A stretch of 64,000 bases of DNA from Maritimibacter fusiformis (GTDB lineage Bacteria; Pseudomonadota; Alphaproteobacteria; Rhodobacterales; Rhodobacteraceae), in NCBI RefSeq assembly GCF_008086115.1, contig NZ_VSIY01000003.1, positions 372,001 to 436,000 of the forward strand. The letters are read 5' to 3'. The notes beneath the pieces were generated by a model, which worked only from the letters and a program-made list of their open reading frames with translations, did no database searches and was not told the origin of the DNA. Positions 43,358 through 53,101 of the stretch are shown in pieces. Positions within the stretch are counted from its first letter, which is position 1. Every line of letters starts with the position of its first letter. Made by a program: the position numbers and the translations under genes.

Positions 43358-43624
43358 ATGAAAGCATCGAAGTTCACAGAGGCGCAAAAGGCGTTCATTT
43401 TGAAGCAGGGCGAACAAGGAACGCCGGTCGCAGAGATCTGTCGCAAGGCTGGGATTAGCCAGGCGACCTACTTCAATTGGAAGAAGAAGTATGGGGGCCT
43501 GCTGCCGGACGAGATGCGCCGGCTGAAGGCGCTCGAAGACGAGAACACCCGGCTGAAGAAGATTGTGGCGGATCTGACGCTGGACCGCGAGATGCTTCAG
43601 GACGTTATTCGGCGAAAGCTCTGA
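43358..43624 (+). CDS. IS3-family OrfA
   Basis: An 88-residue DNA-binding protein: MKASKFTEAQKAFILKQGEQ, then VAEICRKAGISQATYFNWKKKYGG, the IS3/IS407 helix-turn-helix. A leucine-rich coiled coil (ALEDENTRLKKIVADLTLD) follows that mediates OrfA/OrfAB association. ATG 43358 follows AAAGGAG. It ends in LQDVIRRKL, and the OrfB frame is entered just before its stop. Confidence 0.9.
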   Translation: MKASKFTEAQKAFILKQGEQGTPVAEICRKAGISQATYFNWKKKYGGLLPDEMRRLKALEDENTRLKKIVADLTLDREMLQDVIRRKL

Positions 43625-44460
43625 AGCCTGGCCGTTTGCGCGAGATTGTCACTGGGATGTGCGTCGATTGGGGCGTGTCAATCCGGAGAGCCTGTGGGGC
43701 GATCTGCTTCGACACCTCCACCTACCACTATAAGTCCCGGCGCACGGACCAGGCTGCCGTCGAGCGGCGGATTAAGGAGATTGCGGAGACGCGTGTGCGC
43801 TATGGCTATCGCCGTGTTCACGTGCTGCTGAGACGAGAGGGCTGGGTCATCAACATGAAGAAAACCCGCAGGATTTACAACGAATTGGGTCTTCAGCTGA
43901 GGAACAAGCATCCAAAGCGCCGGGTGAAGGCAAAGCTTCGCGAAGATCGCCAGGAGGCCGTCGAACCCAACGATATGTGGGCGATGGATTTCGTCCACGA
44001 CCAGCTCGCCTTGGGTAAGAAGCTGCGTATCCTGACCATCGTGGATACCCATTCCCGGTTCTGCCCGGCGACCGATCCCAGGTTTTCCTACCGGGGCGAA
44101 GACGTCGTGCAGACGCTCGAGCGGGTCTGTGGGCAGATCGGCTACCCGAAGACGATACGTGTCGACAACGGCAGCGAGTTCATCTCGCGCGACCTCGACC
44201 TTTGGGCCTATGCCAACGAGGTGACACTCGACTTCTCTCGGCCAGGAAAACCGACTGACAACGGGTTCATCGAGGCATTCAACAGCAAGCTCAGGGCGGA
44301 ATGCCTGAACGCCCACTGGTTCATGAGCCTTGCGGATGCCCGCGAAAAGCTGGAGGATTGGCGTAGACACTACAACGAGGACAGACCCCACAGCGCGATC
44401 GGATACAACGTCCCGATTGCCATGCATTATCCCGGTGGCGCGACCAGCCCGTCATCGTGA
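43612..44460 (+). CDS. IS3-family OrfB transposase (DDE)
   Basis: The catalytic half, about 282 residues, read in the -1 frame relative to OrfA; the AAAG around 43615 just before the OrfA stop is the likely frameshift point. rve-type DDE residues: MWAMDFVHDQL, RVDNGSEFISRDL and GFIEAFNSKLRAECL. The frame is uninterrupted to RPHSAIGYNVPIAMHY, the usual IS3 ending. No independent strong start is visible, so synthesis as an OrfAB fusion is most likely. Confidence 0.88.
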   Translation, partial: AKALKPGRLREIVTGMCVDWGVSIRRACGAICFDTSTYHYKSRRTDQAAVERRIKEIAETRVRYGYRRVHVLLRREGWVINMKKTRRIYNELGLQLRNKHPKRRVKAKLREDRQEAVEPNDMWAMDFVHDQLALGKKLRILTIVDTHSRFCPATDPRFSYRGEDVVQTLERVCGQIGYPKTIRVDNGSEFISRDLDLWAYANEVTLDFSRPGKPTDNGFIEAFNSKLRAECLNAHWFMSLADAREKLEDWRRHYNEDRPHSAIGYNVPIAMHYPGGATSPSS

Positions 44461-44518
44461 AAGAGCCGGAAAAATCCAACCTCCGGCGGTCCAAACTTGG
44501 GGAGCAGCGCACTTCTGG

Positions 44519-46702
44519 TCATTTCTGGGGGCTGTCGCCAAACAGACCTGTGGGTGCACCGGACCAGGAAACTCGGAGGGCCTTTTTTGCACGGGTCGCA
44601 GCGACGTGAAGCAGGGACCGGTACTGGGTGATGATATCTTCTCGGTCCGCCGCATCAACCGCTGATTTCAGAGCTCCGGGCGGCGGGAAGGCCCCATCCG
44701 AGAGGAATGGAATCGCGACAGCGAAGAATTCGAGCCCCTTCGCCCGGTGCATCGTCGCAATCCGGACCCCTGGAACGGATCGGTCGTCGGCACCGGACTG
44801 AAGAACCACAGTTTCAAGCTCAGCGGCTCGAAGCGCTTCCCGCACCCGTTCAACATCCTTACGTCGCGCGCATAGGACCCCGATATCTGCGAGTTGGATC
44901 TGGTCTGCCGGGAGCGCCCGGACCCAGGCCACCAGCCCCTCAAGCTCGTCCGCCTCCGAGGCGCAAGCGACCAGCTCCGGCGCGGCACCATGCAGCAGGC
45001 TCACATAACCACGCAGCGTGTCGGTCCCCTCGTCAAGATCGTCCACGCTCACCCCTTCAAGGATGGAGACGGCCCATGCCCGGATTTCTTGCGTGGTTCG
45101 GTAGTTCAGACGCAGACGTCTTGAGCGGCCGCGCACCTCGATCCCGCAGGATGACATGCTCGCCCGACGTCCGTAGATGCGCTGATGCGCGTCGCCGACG
45201 ATGAAGATAGAATTCTGATCCCCAGCCGGGGTTTCCGGAACAATTGCCCGGATCAGCCGGAACGCCTGCTCCCCCATATCCTGCGCTTCATCGACGATCA
45301 CAGTGGCGTAAGGAAGGTTGGGCGCCTCTGAGGAAAGGATCTCTGTCGCCTCTCGATAAGCATCATCCGGTTCCGCAAGTCCCTCGCTGATCATTCGAGC
45401 ACGGTAATCCTCAAACAGGTCCCACAGTGTAGCTCGCTTGCGCCGGTCCAGCGGGGTTCCGCGGCCGGAACGGGATGCCTTAAGGTAGGCCCGTTTGTCG
45501 GTGAGCCCCTTCGCCTGCACAATCTGGGACCACTCTGCTTTGACGAAAGGTTCCGACAGTCCATCAGGGAGCTCGTGGTCATCGAAGACCTCCTGCCAGA
45601 TCTGATCCAGCCGGTCCCGCGCCTCCCCGAAAAACGCCACCTCGCGGGCGAAGTTCTTACGCTTGAGGAACTGCGAGACCCAACGGTCGAGGTTGATCAC
45701 CTCGATCCGCGGTGGACGCGCGTCCAGATGATCAGGGCACAGGGTCCGTAGGTTCGCCTCGATGTCATAGGCGAGACTGGTGGTGAAGGTGGTCAGCAGG
45801 ACACGCTGGCCTGCCCGGGCCGGATCTTCCTTGATCGCGTCCGCGAGGTGCTTGGCCCGGTGCATCGCCACCACGGTCTTCCCGGTCCCGGCTCCCCCGC
45901 GAACCATGGCGGGACCGTTATAGTCCCGATAGGCCAGCTTGCGTTGGTCAGGGTGCAAGAACACCCGCCATCCCTCCAAACCCTCTTCGAAGACGCGGCG
46001 CAGCTCCTCCTGGCTCTCGGGGATGAAGATGGTCTGCCGGCTCTCCTCCGTCTCGATAAGTTGGTCGAAGGTACGATCATCATCGACCGCCATAGGAGCC
46101 ACTTGCGGCTCTTCCGCAACCCCGGTCAGGGCGTAAACCTCTTCATCCGAATATCCGGCCGCCAGCGCGTAGAGAACCTGGTAGGTGAGCGGATCGAAAT
46201 CCTCCTCCGCCGCGTCCAGAGCCTCGATCGTCGTTAGGGCCCGGATCGCGGGAAGCTCCTCGTCCGGAACGCCAAGTGCGCGCAAGCGCTTGTCCGCAAC
46301 CTCCGCGAACAGACGGGGCTCCGATGGGGCGGGCGCTTCTGCTTCGACCTTCGTTGCGTCAAGCTCCTCGATCACCCGTATACGGTTCGTGCTTGGGTCC
46401 AGCTTGACCCGCCGCCCTACCGCCCAGCGATAGGCCTTGTCGTGTTCGTTGACGTGCACAAACATAATGTCCCGGCCCACCTCGAAGGCGATGGCGCGGT
46501 ATCCCTGATCCACCCGGAGGGACTTGATCGAACTGTCCTTGGCTCCCTCGACAGTTTCCAGATTCAACCCGTTCGCGGACGGATCAGACATGTACCGGGT
46601 CATCAGGTCCATGAACTTGAGCGAAACCCGGTCCGGGAGTTTCCGAAGGCTCTTCATGCAGCCGATGTCGTAGGAGACCCGTTTGTTGATCGCATCCATC
46701 AT
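44519..46702 (-). CDS. RelE-fold/UvrD-like superfamily 1 helicase fusion
   Basis: 727 residues. The first 95 or so (MKSLRKLPDRVSLKFMDLM, IKSLRVDQGYRAIAFE, FVHVNEHDKAYRWA) have the RelE/ParE strand-helix pattern, but no antitoxin gene is next to it. The helicase has Walker A RGGAGTGKTVVAMH (about 270), DEAQ box VIVDEAQDMGEQAF, FIVGDAHQRIYG, motif IV/Va RLRLNYRTTQEIRAW, motif V ATMHRAKGLEF and motif VI ATRAKKALRVSWSG. It should translocate 3'-5' on single strands. The start overlaps the giant helicase's stop (ATGA), making it the fourth and last gene of the operon. In DISARM this position would hold the DrmC phospholipase-D protein, which is absent. Confidence 0.85.
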   Translation of the reverse strand: MMDAINKRVSYDIGCMKSLRKLPDRVSLKFMDLMTRYMSDPSANGLNLETVEGAKDSSIKSLRVDQGYRAIAFEVGRDIMFVHVNEHDKAYRWAVGRRVKLDPSTNRIRVIEELDATKVEAEAPAPSEPRLFAEVADKRLRALGVPDEELPAIRALTTIEALDAAEEDFDPLTYQVLYALAAGYSDEEVYALTGVAEEPQVAPMAVDDDRTFDQLIETEESRQTIFIPESQEELRRVFEEGLEGWRVFLHPDQRKLAYRDYNGPAMVRGGAGTGKTVVAMHRAKHLADAIKEDPARAGQRVLLTTFTTSLAYDIEANLRTLCPDHLDARPPRIEVINLDRWVSQFLKRKNFAREVAFFGEARDRLDQIWQEVFDDHELPDGLSEPFVKAEWSQIVQAKGLTDKRAYLKASRSGRGTPLDRRKRATLWDLFEDYRARMISEGLAEPDDAYREATEILSSEAPNLPYATVIVDEAQDMGEQAFRLIRAIVPETPAGDQNSIFIVGDAHQRIYGRRASMSSCGIEVRGRSRRLRLNYRTTQEIRAWAVSILEGVSVDDLDEGTDTLRGYVSLLHGAAPELVACASEADELEGLVAWVRALPADQIQLADIGVLCARRKDVERVREALRAAELETVVLQSGADDRSVPGVRIATMHRAKGLEFFAVAIPFLSDGAFPPPGALKSAVDAADREDIITQYRSLLHVAATRAKKALRVSWSGAPTGLFGDSPQK

Positions 46703-49700
46703 GATTTCGTCTCCTGAATTGCCTGAAGTATCCTGGTCACCGTTTCACCGATCTGGTCCGTGTCGGGATCGAACGGGACAAGCTTCCAGTCCGATCCTTC
46801 GCAGGCCTGCTCAATCACGCCCACCCAAGTTTCCGACCAGCCGAACTCCATCGTGCCGACAACCCGGCCCTCAGCGACAACATCATCTCCGATATGATCC
46901 GGACCGGGCAGTTCCGCCGCGACCAGTGCGTCAATCAGCGGGTGGAACACGTCATCACACAAGGCCCGTGCTTCCGTCCAAGCCGCACTGTCTGCGTCAG
47001 TTGGGCCGCCCCCCGTGGTCATGTCTGGGGGCGAAAGCGTGTCGAGACCGCTCAGCTCAACATGGAGGCCACGAATGCCCTGGAGCAGGTTGACGAGCCG
47101 CCAGAGCCCGCGCCACGCCTCCGTGTAGAGCGCCTTCGCCGCCGGGTCTTCCCCCGGGGAAGGCAACTCGGCGCGCAAAAGAAGCCGGATATCCTCGTCG
47201 GATCCAGCCCACTCAGCCGGGGATATTTTCGTACAGGCCATGTAAAGATCTACCGGCCCGGCCCCGACATGCTCAGCGAGACCCGGTGTCAACAGGAACT
47301 CGCGACCCTCATCGGTGAGGGACGCCTCACGCGGGAGTTGGTCGAGCGGGCGGCCCATCGCGACGAAAGCGCGGATCAGGATGGAGCGCGTCGTGACGTC
47401 GCCTTCCATATCACTGTCAAGCAGGCGCCTCAGGGCCTGGAAAGAGCTTTCAGCCTGAACACCGCGGACACGGTCGGCATGTGCGGCGAAAGCAGGCGCA
47501 GCGAGGACCCGACCGAGGGGTCCGATTTTCGCAGGGCTGAGGGCTGGCTCCGCCAATGGGTTGAGGTAGGCCCGGTCCACGGGGTCCAAGTCACGCCAGG
47601 AGAGGGTCCAGACCTGAACTAGTCCGGACCGGATCATCAGCATTCGATCGAGGAGGTCCTGAGCGACCGTTTCCGCATGATATTCAATCCCGTCCATTTC
47701 CAGCACCACGGGGATGGCGCCGGGCCGGCCGATGGGGGTGAAGAGAAAGTCTACCCGTTTGCGCGGCAGGCCCTTGAAGCGGGCGTCGATCTGAACCTGA
47801 GGCTCTATTGTCCAAAGGTGCGGTGATGTCTCCGTGCCCGCCCGCAGAACGAAGCCCCGCCGCCCGCCAGACAGAACTTGAGGGGTCAGAGCATCCTCTC
47901 CATATTCCCGGGCAAGGACCTGCAGCAGACGGCGCTCCAGCGCGCTCTCCACGAGCGCACCGCGGATCGATTCATCGATGCCAGTCTCGGTGCGGCTCAG
48001 GCTGTCCCACTTCTGGAGGATCGTCTCCATCATCTGGCGTGCCCGGTCACGGTCCGGCTCACCTGGCCCGAATTGCAACCGGTACGGCTTCACGCAGCGG
48101 AAACATCCGTTTCGGTCCGGTTCCTGGTTGCACGGGCAGTCGCGGAGCGCCTCAACCGCGCGGCTGATCACCTTTCGCATCGTGTCTGGGTGCTGCCCGA
48201 TCTGACGAAGATATCCGGAACCACCCGGCACGGAATCATAGAGGTAGAGGCTGCGCACCGTTGTCATGCCGTCGAGCCGAGCGGCGAAGATCGTTGAGCG
48301 GAGATGGTCGACCTTACCCGCAAAATGCCGCCGCATCCCAAGGTTGATCGCGGCGACAAAGCTTTTCAGATCATCGTCATCCGCCTCTCCGACCACGGGG
48401 ATCACGATCCGGATCGCCTCCGTGTCGAACTTGCGCATCAGGAAGACACCGGTCTCCCACCGTTCGCGCGCAAGGTCCGGCTCACGCATCACCTTGCAGG
48501 TCGGCGGATGTGTTCCGCGATCATCCTCGCCCCGGGGCGGTTTCTGCAAGGTCCCACAGTGTCGGCAGATCTTGAACGGCTGCGCCGGCCGGTTCTCTCC
48601 CGCGATCTTCGGTCCGGGCAGAGCGGACTTGGATCCAAAATTGAAATCCCGGAAGGTGCAGGACGGAAGAAACTCGAAGCCGAACGGGGCACCGCTCTCT
48701 CTGCTCGTAAACCAGGACGAAACGATATCCTCCGGCCCGTGGAACGGCATCAGCACACGGTCGAACTGACGCTGATCGCGTTGATCACCGTCCCGGATCG
48801 CGGCCTTCTCCTCGTTGTCTACGGAAACCACGGATTTCAGTTGCACCACATCGTGATGCGACCCGGTATCCGACCACATGTCCGTTCCGCAGCTTGGACA
48901 GCTGCTCGTATCCGCTCCTTCGACCCGGCTGGCGACATGCGAACAGGCGGGACAGAAGGTCCAAGGCGTCAGGTCCTCCTTCCCGAGCTCGATCCGCTCA
49001 ATCTCCACTTGTCGGCCGTTGGCATAGAAAAACTGACCCGGTGCGAACTCCGAAAGCGCCGAACTTGCCGGGCGCGAATACTCGACATGGATCAGCCCGT
49101 CCTCGTCCCCGGCTGCGTTGGTGCGACCCGTGTCATTCCGACGAGATAGGATCGAGGTCAGCTTCACCCCCTCTTCAGGGAAGGCGTAATTCGGCAGGAC
49201 CCCTTTGTCCGTGAGGAATTTGATCACGGCCACCTCATCAATCCCATTCCGGATCAGCCGATTGACCTCGGCCCGGTCCCGGGCGATTTCCCCCTCGCGG
49301 CGCTCGAATTCCTCTTCTGTCAGCTCAATTCGGCGAGCGCGGAGGCGCTTGAGTTCCCGCGTCGCCTCCTCTCGCTTTTCCACCAAGCGTGCCCGCTCCT
49401 CTGCGGCCGCGTCAAACGCGGCTCCGATCCGCCACCCGATGGATTTGGAATCCGTCGACGTCAGGTAGCTGAGGACCCGTTTCGCAAGGTCTGTTCTTGC
49501 CTGCACCTCCTGCGGAAGACCGGACAGGAATTCGGTCGCAAGCTCTTCGCCCCGGTCCTTGATCAGCTCCAGCCATTCGATCGGAAACCCAGTCAGCGCG
49601 CCAGCCGCCCGGCGTTTCAGGACATCCCTCACCTTGCCGTAGTCCCCCGCCTCGGTCGAGCTGGAGACATAGGCGTCCAGTGTAAAGGCGGTAACCTGGC

Positions 49701-52700
49701 GGAGAAGCACCTCCTCCGCGGCCAAGAACACGCCCGGCGGGCGCACCTGACCTGCGAGCATGGGGGTCGGGTCCTCCCAGAACTGCAGATCGTGAGCCTT
49801 GGAATTCGCGAGCACCATGTTCAGCGCGTTGCCGTCGCGCCGGCCACTGCGGCCCATCCTCTGGACGTAATTCGCCTCTTCAGGCGGGACAGAACCCAGA
49901 AGCAGGGTCGACAGGTCCCCGATATCGATCCCCATTTCCAGCGTCGGGGTGGCCGAGATCAGGTTCGGCGCCCATTTCGTCTCCCCCTTGATGAATCCGC
50001 TCTCGATACTCAGCCGCTCGTTCGTCTCCAGGATGCCGGTATGCTCTCGTGCGACGACCCGGTGATTTCGATCCGAAAGGAGAGACCGCCGCAGCGCTGG
50101 ACGGGATGGAGGCATGACCTCCTTCAGATGCCCGTCACACCCGATCCGGGTGCATGAGGACCCAATCGCGATCCCCGAATTTTCCATGGGTGCAGTCTCA
50201 CGTCGACTACATCGGCTGCAGACAAGCCCAATCGTGTCAGTGGTCACGGTGACCAGCTCCGGCTCGATGAGCCACGCGTGCCGACTTCCGTCTGGCCCGT
50301 CGACTCGCCGCACTAGCCCGTCGGCCTCAAGCCGCCGCATAACGATCGGATATATCGTGTCCGGGTCGGTCCCGTACCGGATATCCGCCTGACCCAAAGT
50401 TCGGAAGAGCCAGTCCCGGTACCAGCTCGACACATGCGCCTTGGTGATACGCTCGAACCCGATCGGCGGGTTGTGCAGAGTGACAGGGATCGGAGCGAGC
50501 CCGCGACGACTGTCCGGCGCCGGGAGCGCCCCGGTTCGTCTCACCCCGACCTGCTGTTGCGCCGCGAACCAGTTCAGCCCGTAGCGACCACTTGCGGTGG
50601 CGATTGCGCTGACAAGATACGGGTGAGCGACAGACCCTTGTCGCCGCATCCGCTGGACCACCCCGGACAAGAAGCCCGCAAGCAGGTCCGGGTCCAAATC
50701 GGGTGCACCCGGAAGCTCGTTGCGAAGTTCGCTCGCAAGCCGCTCGGCTGAAGAGCGCAAGAGATCTGCGGAAATGTCCGCGACGGCGACCCCATTGACC
50801 TCAAGCGTATGGCTGAAATGGGCCCGGTAGCTCAGGTCGACGAAATATTCCCAGCCGAGCCGCTGCTTCATATGGTCCAAGAAAATAGGGTCCGTGATCG
50901 TAATCTCGTTCCGGATCAGGTCTTGGTAGAGGCGCCGCCAGGTCTGTTCCTTCGGGATAAACAGTGCGGTGAACGCGTCCCCACCCAGCGTGTCGAGCAG
51001 GTCGCTTGGAAGGGTTTCAATCACCTCTTTGAAGGTCATCCCGCCCGTTTTCGTCTCTCGAAGAACCGTATAGAGGGATTTCTGGTAGACCGAGAGGGCA
51101 TTGCGGGTCTCCGCTACCGCGGCCCGATGCGCAGCGTCCTGAACAGAATCTGAAAACACAAGGAAACGCGGTTTTGCGTCCGGGAACTCCTCGTTCTGGG
51201 CGGAGGTGTAAAGCGTGCCGGTTATTCCGGTCGTAAGTCTGGCCGCCCGCATCCCGAAGAGGAGCAGGCCACGCGCCTGACCACACGCGGGGCACGACCG
51301 GTCGATCCGACCATTCGTGTCGGACGGATCATACATCCAGACCGGGGTAGCCGGACCGGTTTCCAGGTTGTCGTGATCGCATGGAGTGAAGGCGATCGAA
51401 TCCGAGTCGAGCACCCCCTTCACGATCTTTCCACCGCCGCCGGTCGCTGGAACCATCCGGTCAATCGACTCATGGTAAAAGAGCCGAATGCGCTCACCGC
51501 CGTTCTCGTCGAAGAACTCCTCATACAGCTGCTCGAGTGGTGCCCAGCAGGTGGTTGAGCTGGAGTTCAGGCGACCCACATGGGCGGTCGCACCACACCG
51601 GTTACAGTTCACAACCGGAAGCTTTTCACGCAGCGACTGACGGTCGAGGTCGAGAGCGTGGAACAGGTCCATCTCCGAGCGGACCCCACCCGCCTCCAAC
51701 CTGGGCAGGTTCGTGACCATCCGGGACATTTCACGGATCCAGAGCTGGAGCCGGACGTTGAACAGCGGACGCAGGCTTTCAGCGGAGCCGGACCGGGCCC
51801 AGGCCACCAGCGCCACCACCAATTCGGCGAGCGCGCGATGGTCCGCCTCAGCCCAATCCCGAATGATCTTGACCTGCGCCAGTCCCGCGGCAATCGCTTC
51901 GAGCGAGGCCGGACCTTTGTGCTCAGCGATGATCTTGAGGGTCCGCTGGCACAAGACGTGATCCTTCAGCTGCTCGCCAAGCGAGATCCGCCATGCCGGA
52001 TCTGATGGGTCCTCTTCCTCGATGAAGGTAAGGTCAGGGTCTGTTCGATCCGGGAAGATACAGGTGGCGAGCCGCCGCGCCGCGCCTGCCTGATCCAGCT
52101 CCTCTGCCTCGCGCAGGGCCACGTGAATATCGGTCGGATCAGGCAGTTCGAAATATTCCGGATCGTCGAACACCTCGTTCGGGGTCTTTCGGGTCTCTGT
52201 GACCACCGCCCCCTCATCGAAGGTCTCTCCGAAGATCGTTTCCGCATAGCGTCTGAGTTCGGTTTTCGCATCGTTTCCGGACCCGAGCGTCGCGGAGGAA
52301 CCAACACAGATCAGGTGCTCTTTCGGGGTCTTGAGCCGGTATTTCAGACGTCGCAGCAGAAGAGCCAGGTCAGCCCCCTGCGCACCGTCAAACGTGTGCA
52401 TCTCGTCGACCACGAGGAACCGGAGCGTCTCAGGGTCATTCTGCTCCCACAGCGGCTTGTCCCGGCCGCGCAGCAGCAGGTAGTCGAGCATCTTGTAGTT
52501 CGTCAGCAGGATGTCCGGCGGGTTCTTCCGCATCGTCTCGCGATGGGTGATGACGCTGTCTGCCGTCACCTCATAGGCCGGGTTCTGCGGCTCAGCATCC
52601 GCGTAGATCCCTGCGCGCACCCCGTCCAGCGACCCAATATCCGTGATGGCCGCCGCGAGCCGGCGCGCCTGGTCGGTCGCCAGCGCGTTCATCGGATAGA

Positions 52701-53100
52701 TCAGGATCGCCTTGATTCCGGGCTTGCCCTTGTTCCGCCGACAGTGGTCCAGGATCGGCCAGAGGTAGGATTCCGTCTTTCCCGAGCCGGTCCCGGTCGC
52801 GACGAGCGTCGAGCGCATCGCCGCCCCGCTCAGCCGGGCGAAGGCGTCCGTCTGGTGCTGATAGGGCGCGAACCGTAGCGGCACCTCCGGGAAGGGCTGT
52901 GCCCATGTCCCGTCCGCCGCCCCGTCGATCTGCCGGAACGGCATGTCGACCGATATCCACGGCCCCTTCAGGAAGTTTCCAGGCTCGGCGATGAACCGGT
53001 CCACCATCCCCTCAAAGGCCGGGCTGGTGCTGTTCAGCGTCGTGTGGACCAGTTCGCGCAGGCTGTCCTGCACATGACGGGCAAGGAGGATCGGGTTCAT
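46699..53100 (-). CDS. Giant DEAD/H helicase with zinc clusters, DUF1998 and C-terminal PD-(D/E)XK-like nuclease domain (DruE/DrmA-like)
   Basis: 2133 residues. The SF2 core shows Q-type YQHQTDAF (80), Walker A ATGTGSGKTES (about 102), TNYKMLDYLL (200), DEMHTF (232), FSDSVQDAAHRAA (motif IV area), ATPTLEMGIDIGDL (about 1050) and QRMGRSGRRDG (about 1075). Several CxxC zinc sites follow (CNRCG, CPACG, CSRCSR, CPACSH, CPSCG, CRHCG). A coiled coil lies near 1230-1290. The DUF1998/MZB cysteine cluster (CPCNQEPDRNGCFRC, about 1660) comes next. Near 1770-1830 KRVDFLF and VVLEMDGIEYH, then DLLDRMLMIRSGLVQVWTLSW, fit a PD-(D/E)XK/DUF559-like nuclease. Size and order recall Druantia DruE and a DrmA-DrmB merger. 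It starts 1 bp after the methylase stop. Confidence 0.85.
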   Translation of the reverse strand: MNPILLARHVQDSLRELVHTTLNSTSPAFEGMVDRFIAEPGNFLKGPWISVDMPFRQIDGAADGTWAQPFPEVPLRFAPYQHQTDAFARLSGAAMRSTLVATGTGSGKTESYLWPILDHCRRNKGKPGIKAILIYPMNALATDQARRLAAAITDIGSLDGVRAGIYADAEPQNPAYEVTADSVITHRETMRKNPPDILLTNYKMLDYLLLRGRDKPLWEQNDPETLRFLVVDEMHTFDGAQGADLALLLRRLKYRLKTPKEHLICVGSSATLGSGNDAKTELRRYAETIFGETFDEGAVVTETRKTPNEVFDDPEYFELPDPTDIHVALREAEELDQAGAARRLATCIFPDRTDPDLTFIEEEDPSDPAWRISLGEQLKDHVLCQRTLKIIAEHKGPASLEAIAAGLAQVKIIRDWAEADHRALAELVVALVAWARSGSAESLRPLFNVRLQLWIREMSRMVTNLPRLEAGGVRSEMDLFHALDLDRQSLREKLPVVNCNRCGATAHVGRLNSSSTTCWAPLEQLYEEFFDENGGERIRLFYHESIDRMVPATGGGGKIVKGVLDSDSIAFTPCDHDNLETGPATPVWMYDPSDTNGRIDRSCPACGQARGLLLFGMRAARLTTGITGTLYTSAQNEEFPDAKPRFLVFSDSVQDAAHRAAVAETRNALSVYQKSLYTVLRETKTGGMTFKEVIETLPSDLLDTLGGDAFTALFIPKEQTWRRLYQDLIRNEITITDPIFLDHMKQRLGWEYFVDLSYRAHFSHTLEVNGVAVADISADLLRSSAERLASELRNELPGAPDLDPDLLAGFLSGVVQRMRRQGSVAHPYLVSAIATASGRYGLNWFAAQQQVGVRRTGALPAPDSRRGLAPIPVTLHNPPIGFERITKAHVSSWYRDWLFRTLGQADIRYGTDPDTIYPIVMRRLEADGLVRRVDGPDGSRHAWLIEPELVTVTTDTIGLVCSRCSRRETAPMENSGIAIGSSCTRIGCDGHLKEVMPPSRPALRRSLLSDRNHRVVAREHTGILETNERLSIESGFIKGETKWAPNLISATPTLEMGIDIGDLSTLLLGSVPPEEANYVQRMGRSGRRDGNALNMVLANSKAHDLQFWEDPTPMLAGQVRPPGVFLAAEEVLLRQVTAFTLDAYVSSSTEAGDYGKVRDVLKRRAAGALTGFPIEWLELIKDRGEELATEFLSGLPQEVQARTDLAKRVLSYLTSTDSKSIGWRIGAAFDAAAEERARLVEKREEATRELKRLRARRIELTEEEFERREGEIARDRAEVNRLIRNGIDEVAVIKFLTDKGVLPNYAFPEEGVKLTSILSRRNDTGRTNAAGDEDGLIHVEYSRPASSALSEFAPGQFFYANGRQVEIERIELGKEDLTPWTFCPACSHVASRVEGADTSSCPSCGTDMWSDTGSHHDVVQLKSVVSVDNEEKAAIRDGDQRDQRQFDRVLMPFHGPEDIVSSWFTSRESGAPFGFEFLPSCTFRDFNFGSKSALPGPKIAGENRPAQPFKICRHCGTLQKPPRGEDDRGTHPPTCKVMREPDLARERWETGVFLMRKFDTEAIRIVIPVVGEADDDDLKSFVAAINLGMRRHFAGKVDHLRSTIFAARLDGMTTVRSLYLYDSVPGGSGYLRQIGQHPDTMRKVISRAVEALRDCPCNQEPDRNGCFRCVKPYRLQFGPGEPDRDRARQMMETILQKWDSLSRTETGIDESIRGALVESALERRLLQVLAREYGEDALTPQVLSGGRRGFVLRAGTETSPHLWTIEPQVQIDARFKGLPRKRVDFLFTPIGRPGAIPVVLEMDGIEYHAETVAQDLLDRMLMIRSGLVQVWTLSWRDLDPVDRAYLNPLAEPALSPAKIGPLGRVLAAPAFAAHADRVRGVQAESSFQALRRLLDSDMEGDVTTRSILIRAFVAMGRPLDQLPREASLTDEGREFLLTPGLAEHVGAGPVDLYMACTKISPAEWAGSDEDIRLLLRAELPSPGEDPAAKALYTEAWRGLWRLVNLLQGIRGLHVELSGLDTLSPPDMTTGGGPTDADSAAWTEARALCDDVFHPLIDALVAAELPGPDHIGDDVVAEGRVVGTMEFGWSETWVGVIEQACEGSDWKLVPFDPDTDQIGETVTRILQAIQETKS

Positions 53101-53101
53101 C

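Larger units (their letters stand above)
43277..44511 (+). mobile_element. IS3-family (IS407-like) insertion sequence, intact, about 1235 bp
   Basis: Imperfect terminal inverted repeats of about 40 bp start TGCTCTGCCCCC (43277) and, inverted, TGCGCTGCTCCC (ending 44511). A 4-bp direct repeat CTTC flanks both sides (43273-43276 and 44512-44515), the duplication size of the IS407 group. It encodes OrfA and a frame-shifted OrfB. The right end lies 8 bp from the stop of the RelE-UvrD gene, so insertion spared the defence operon. Confidence 0.88.
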
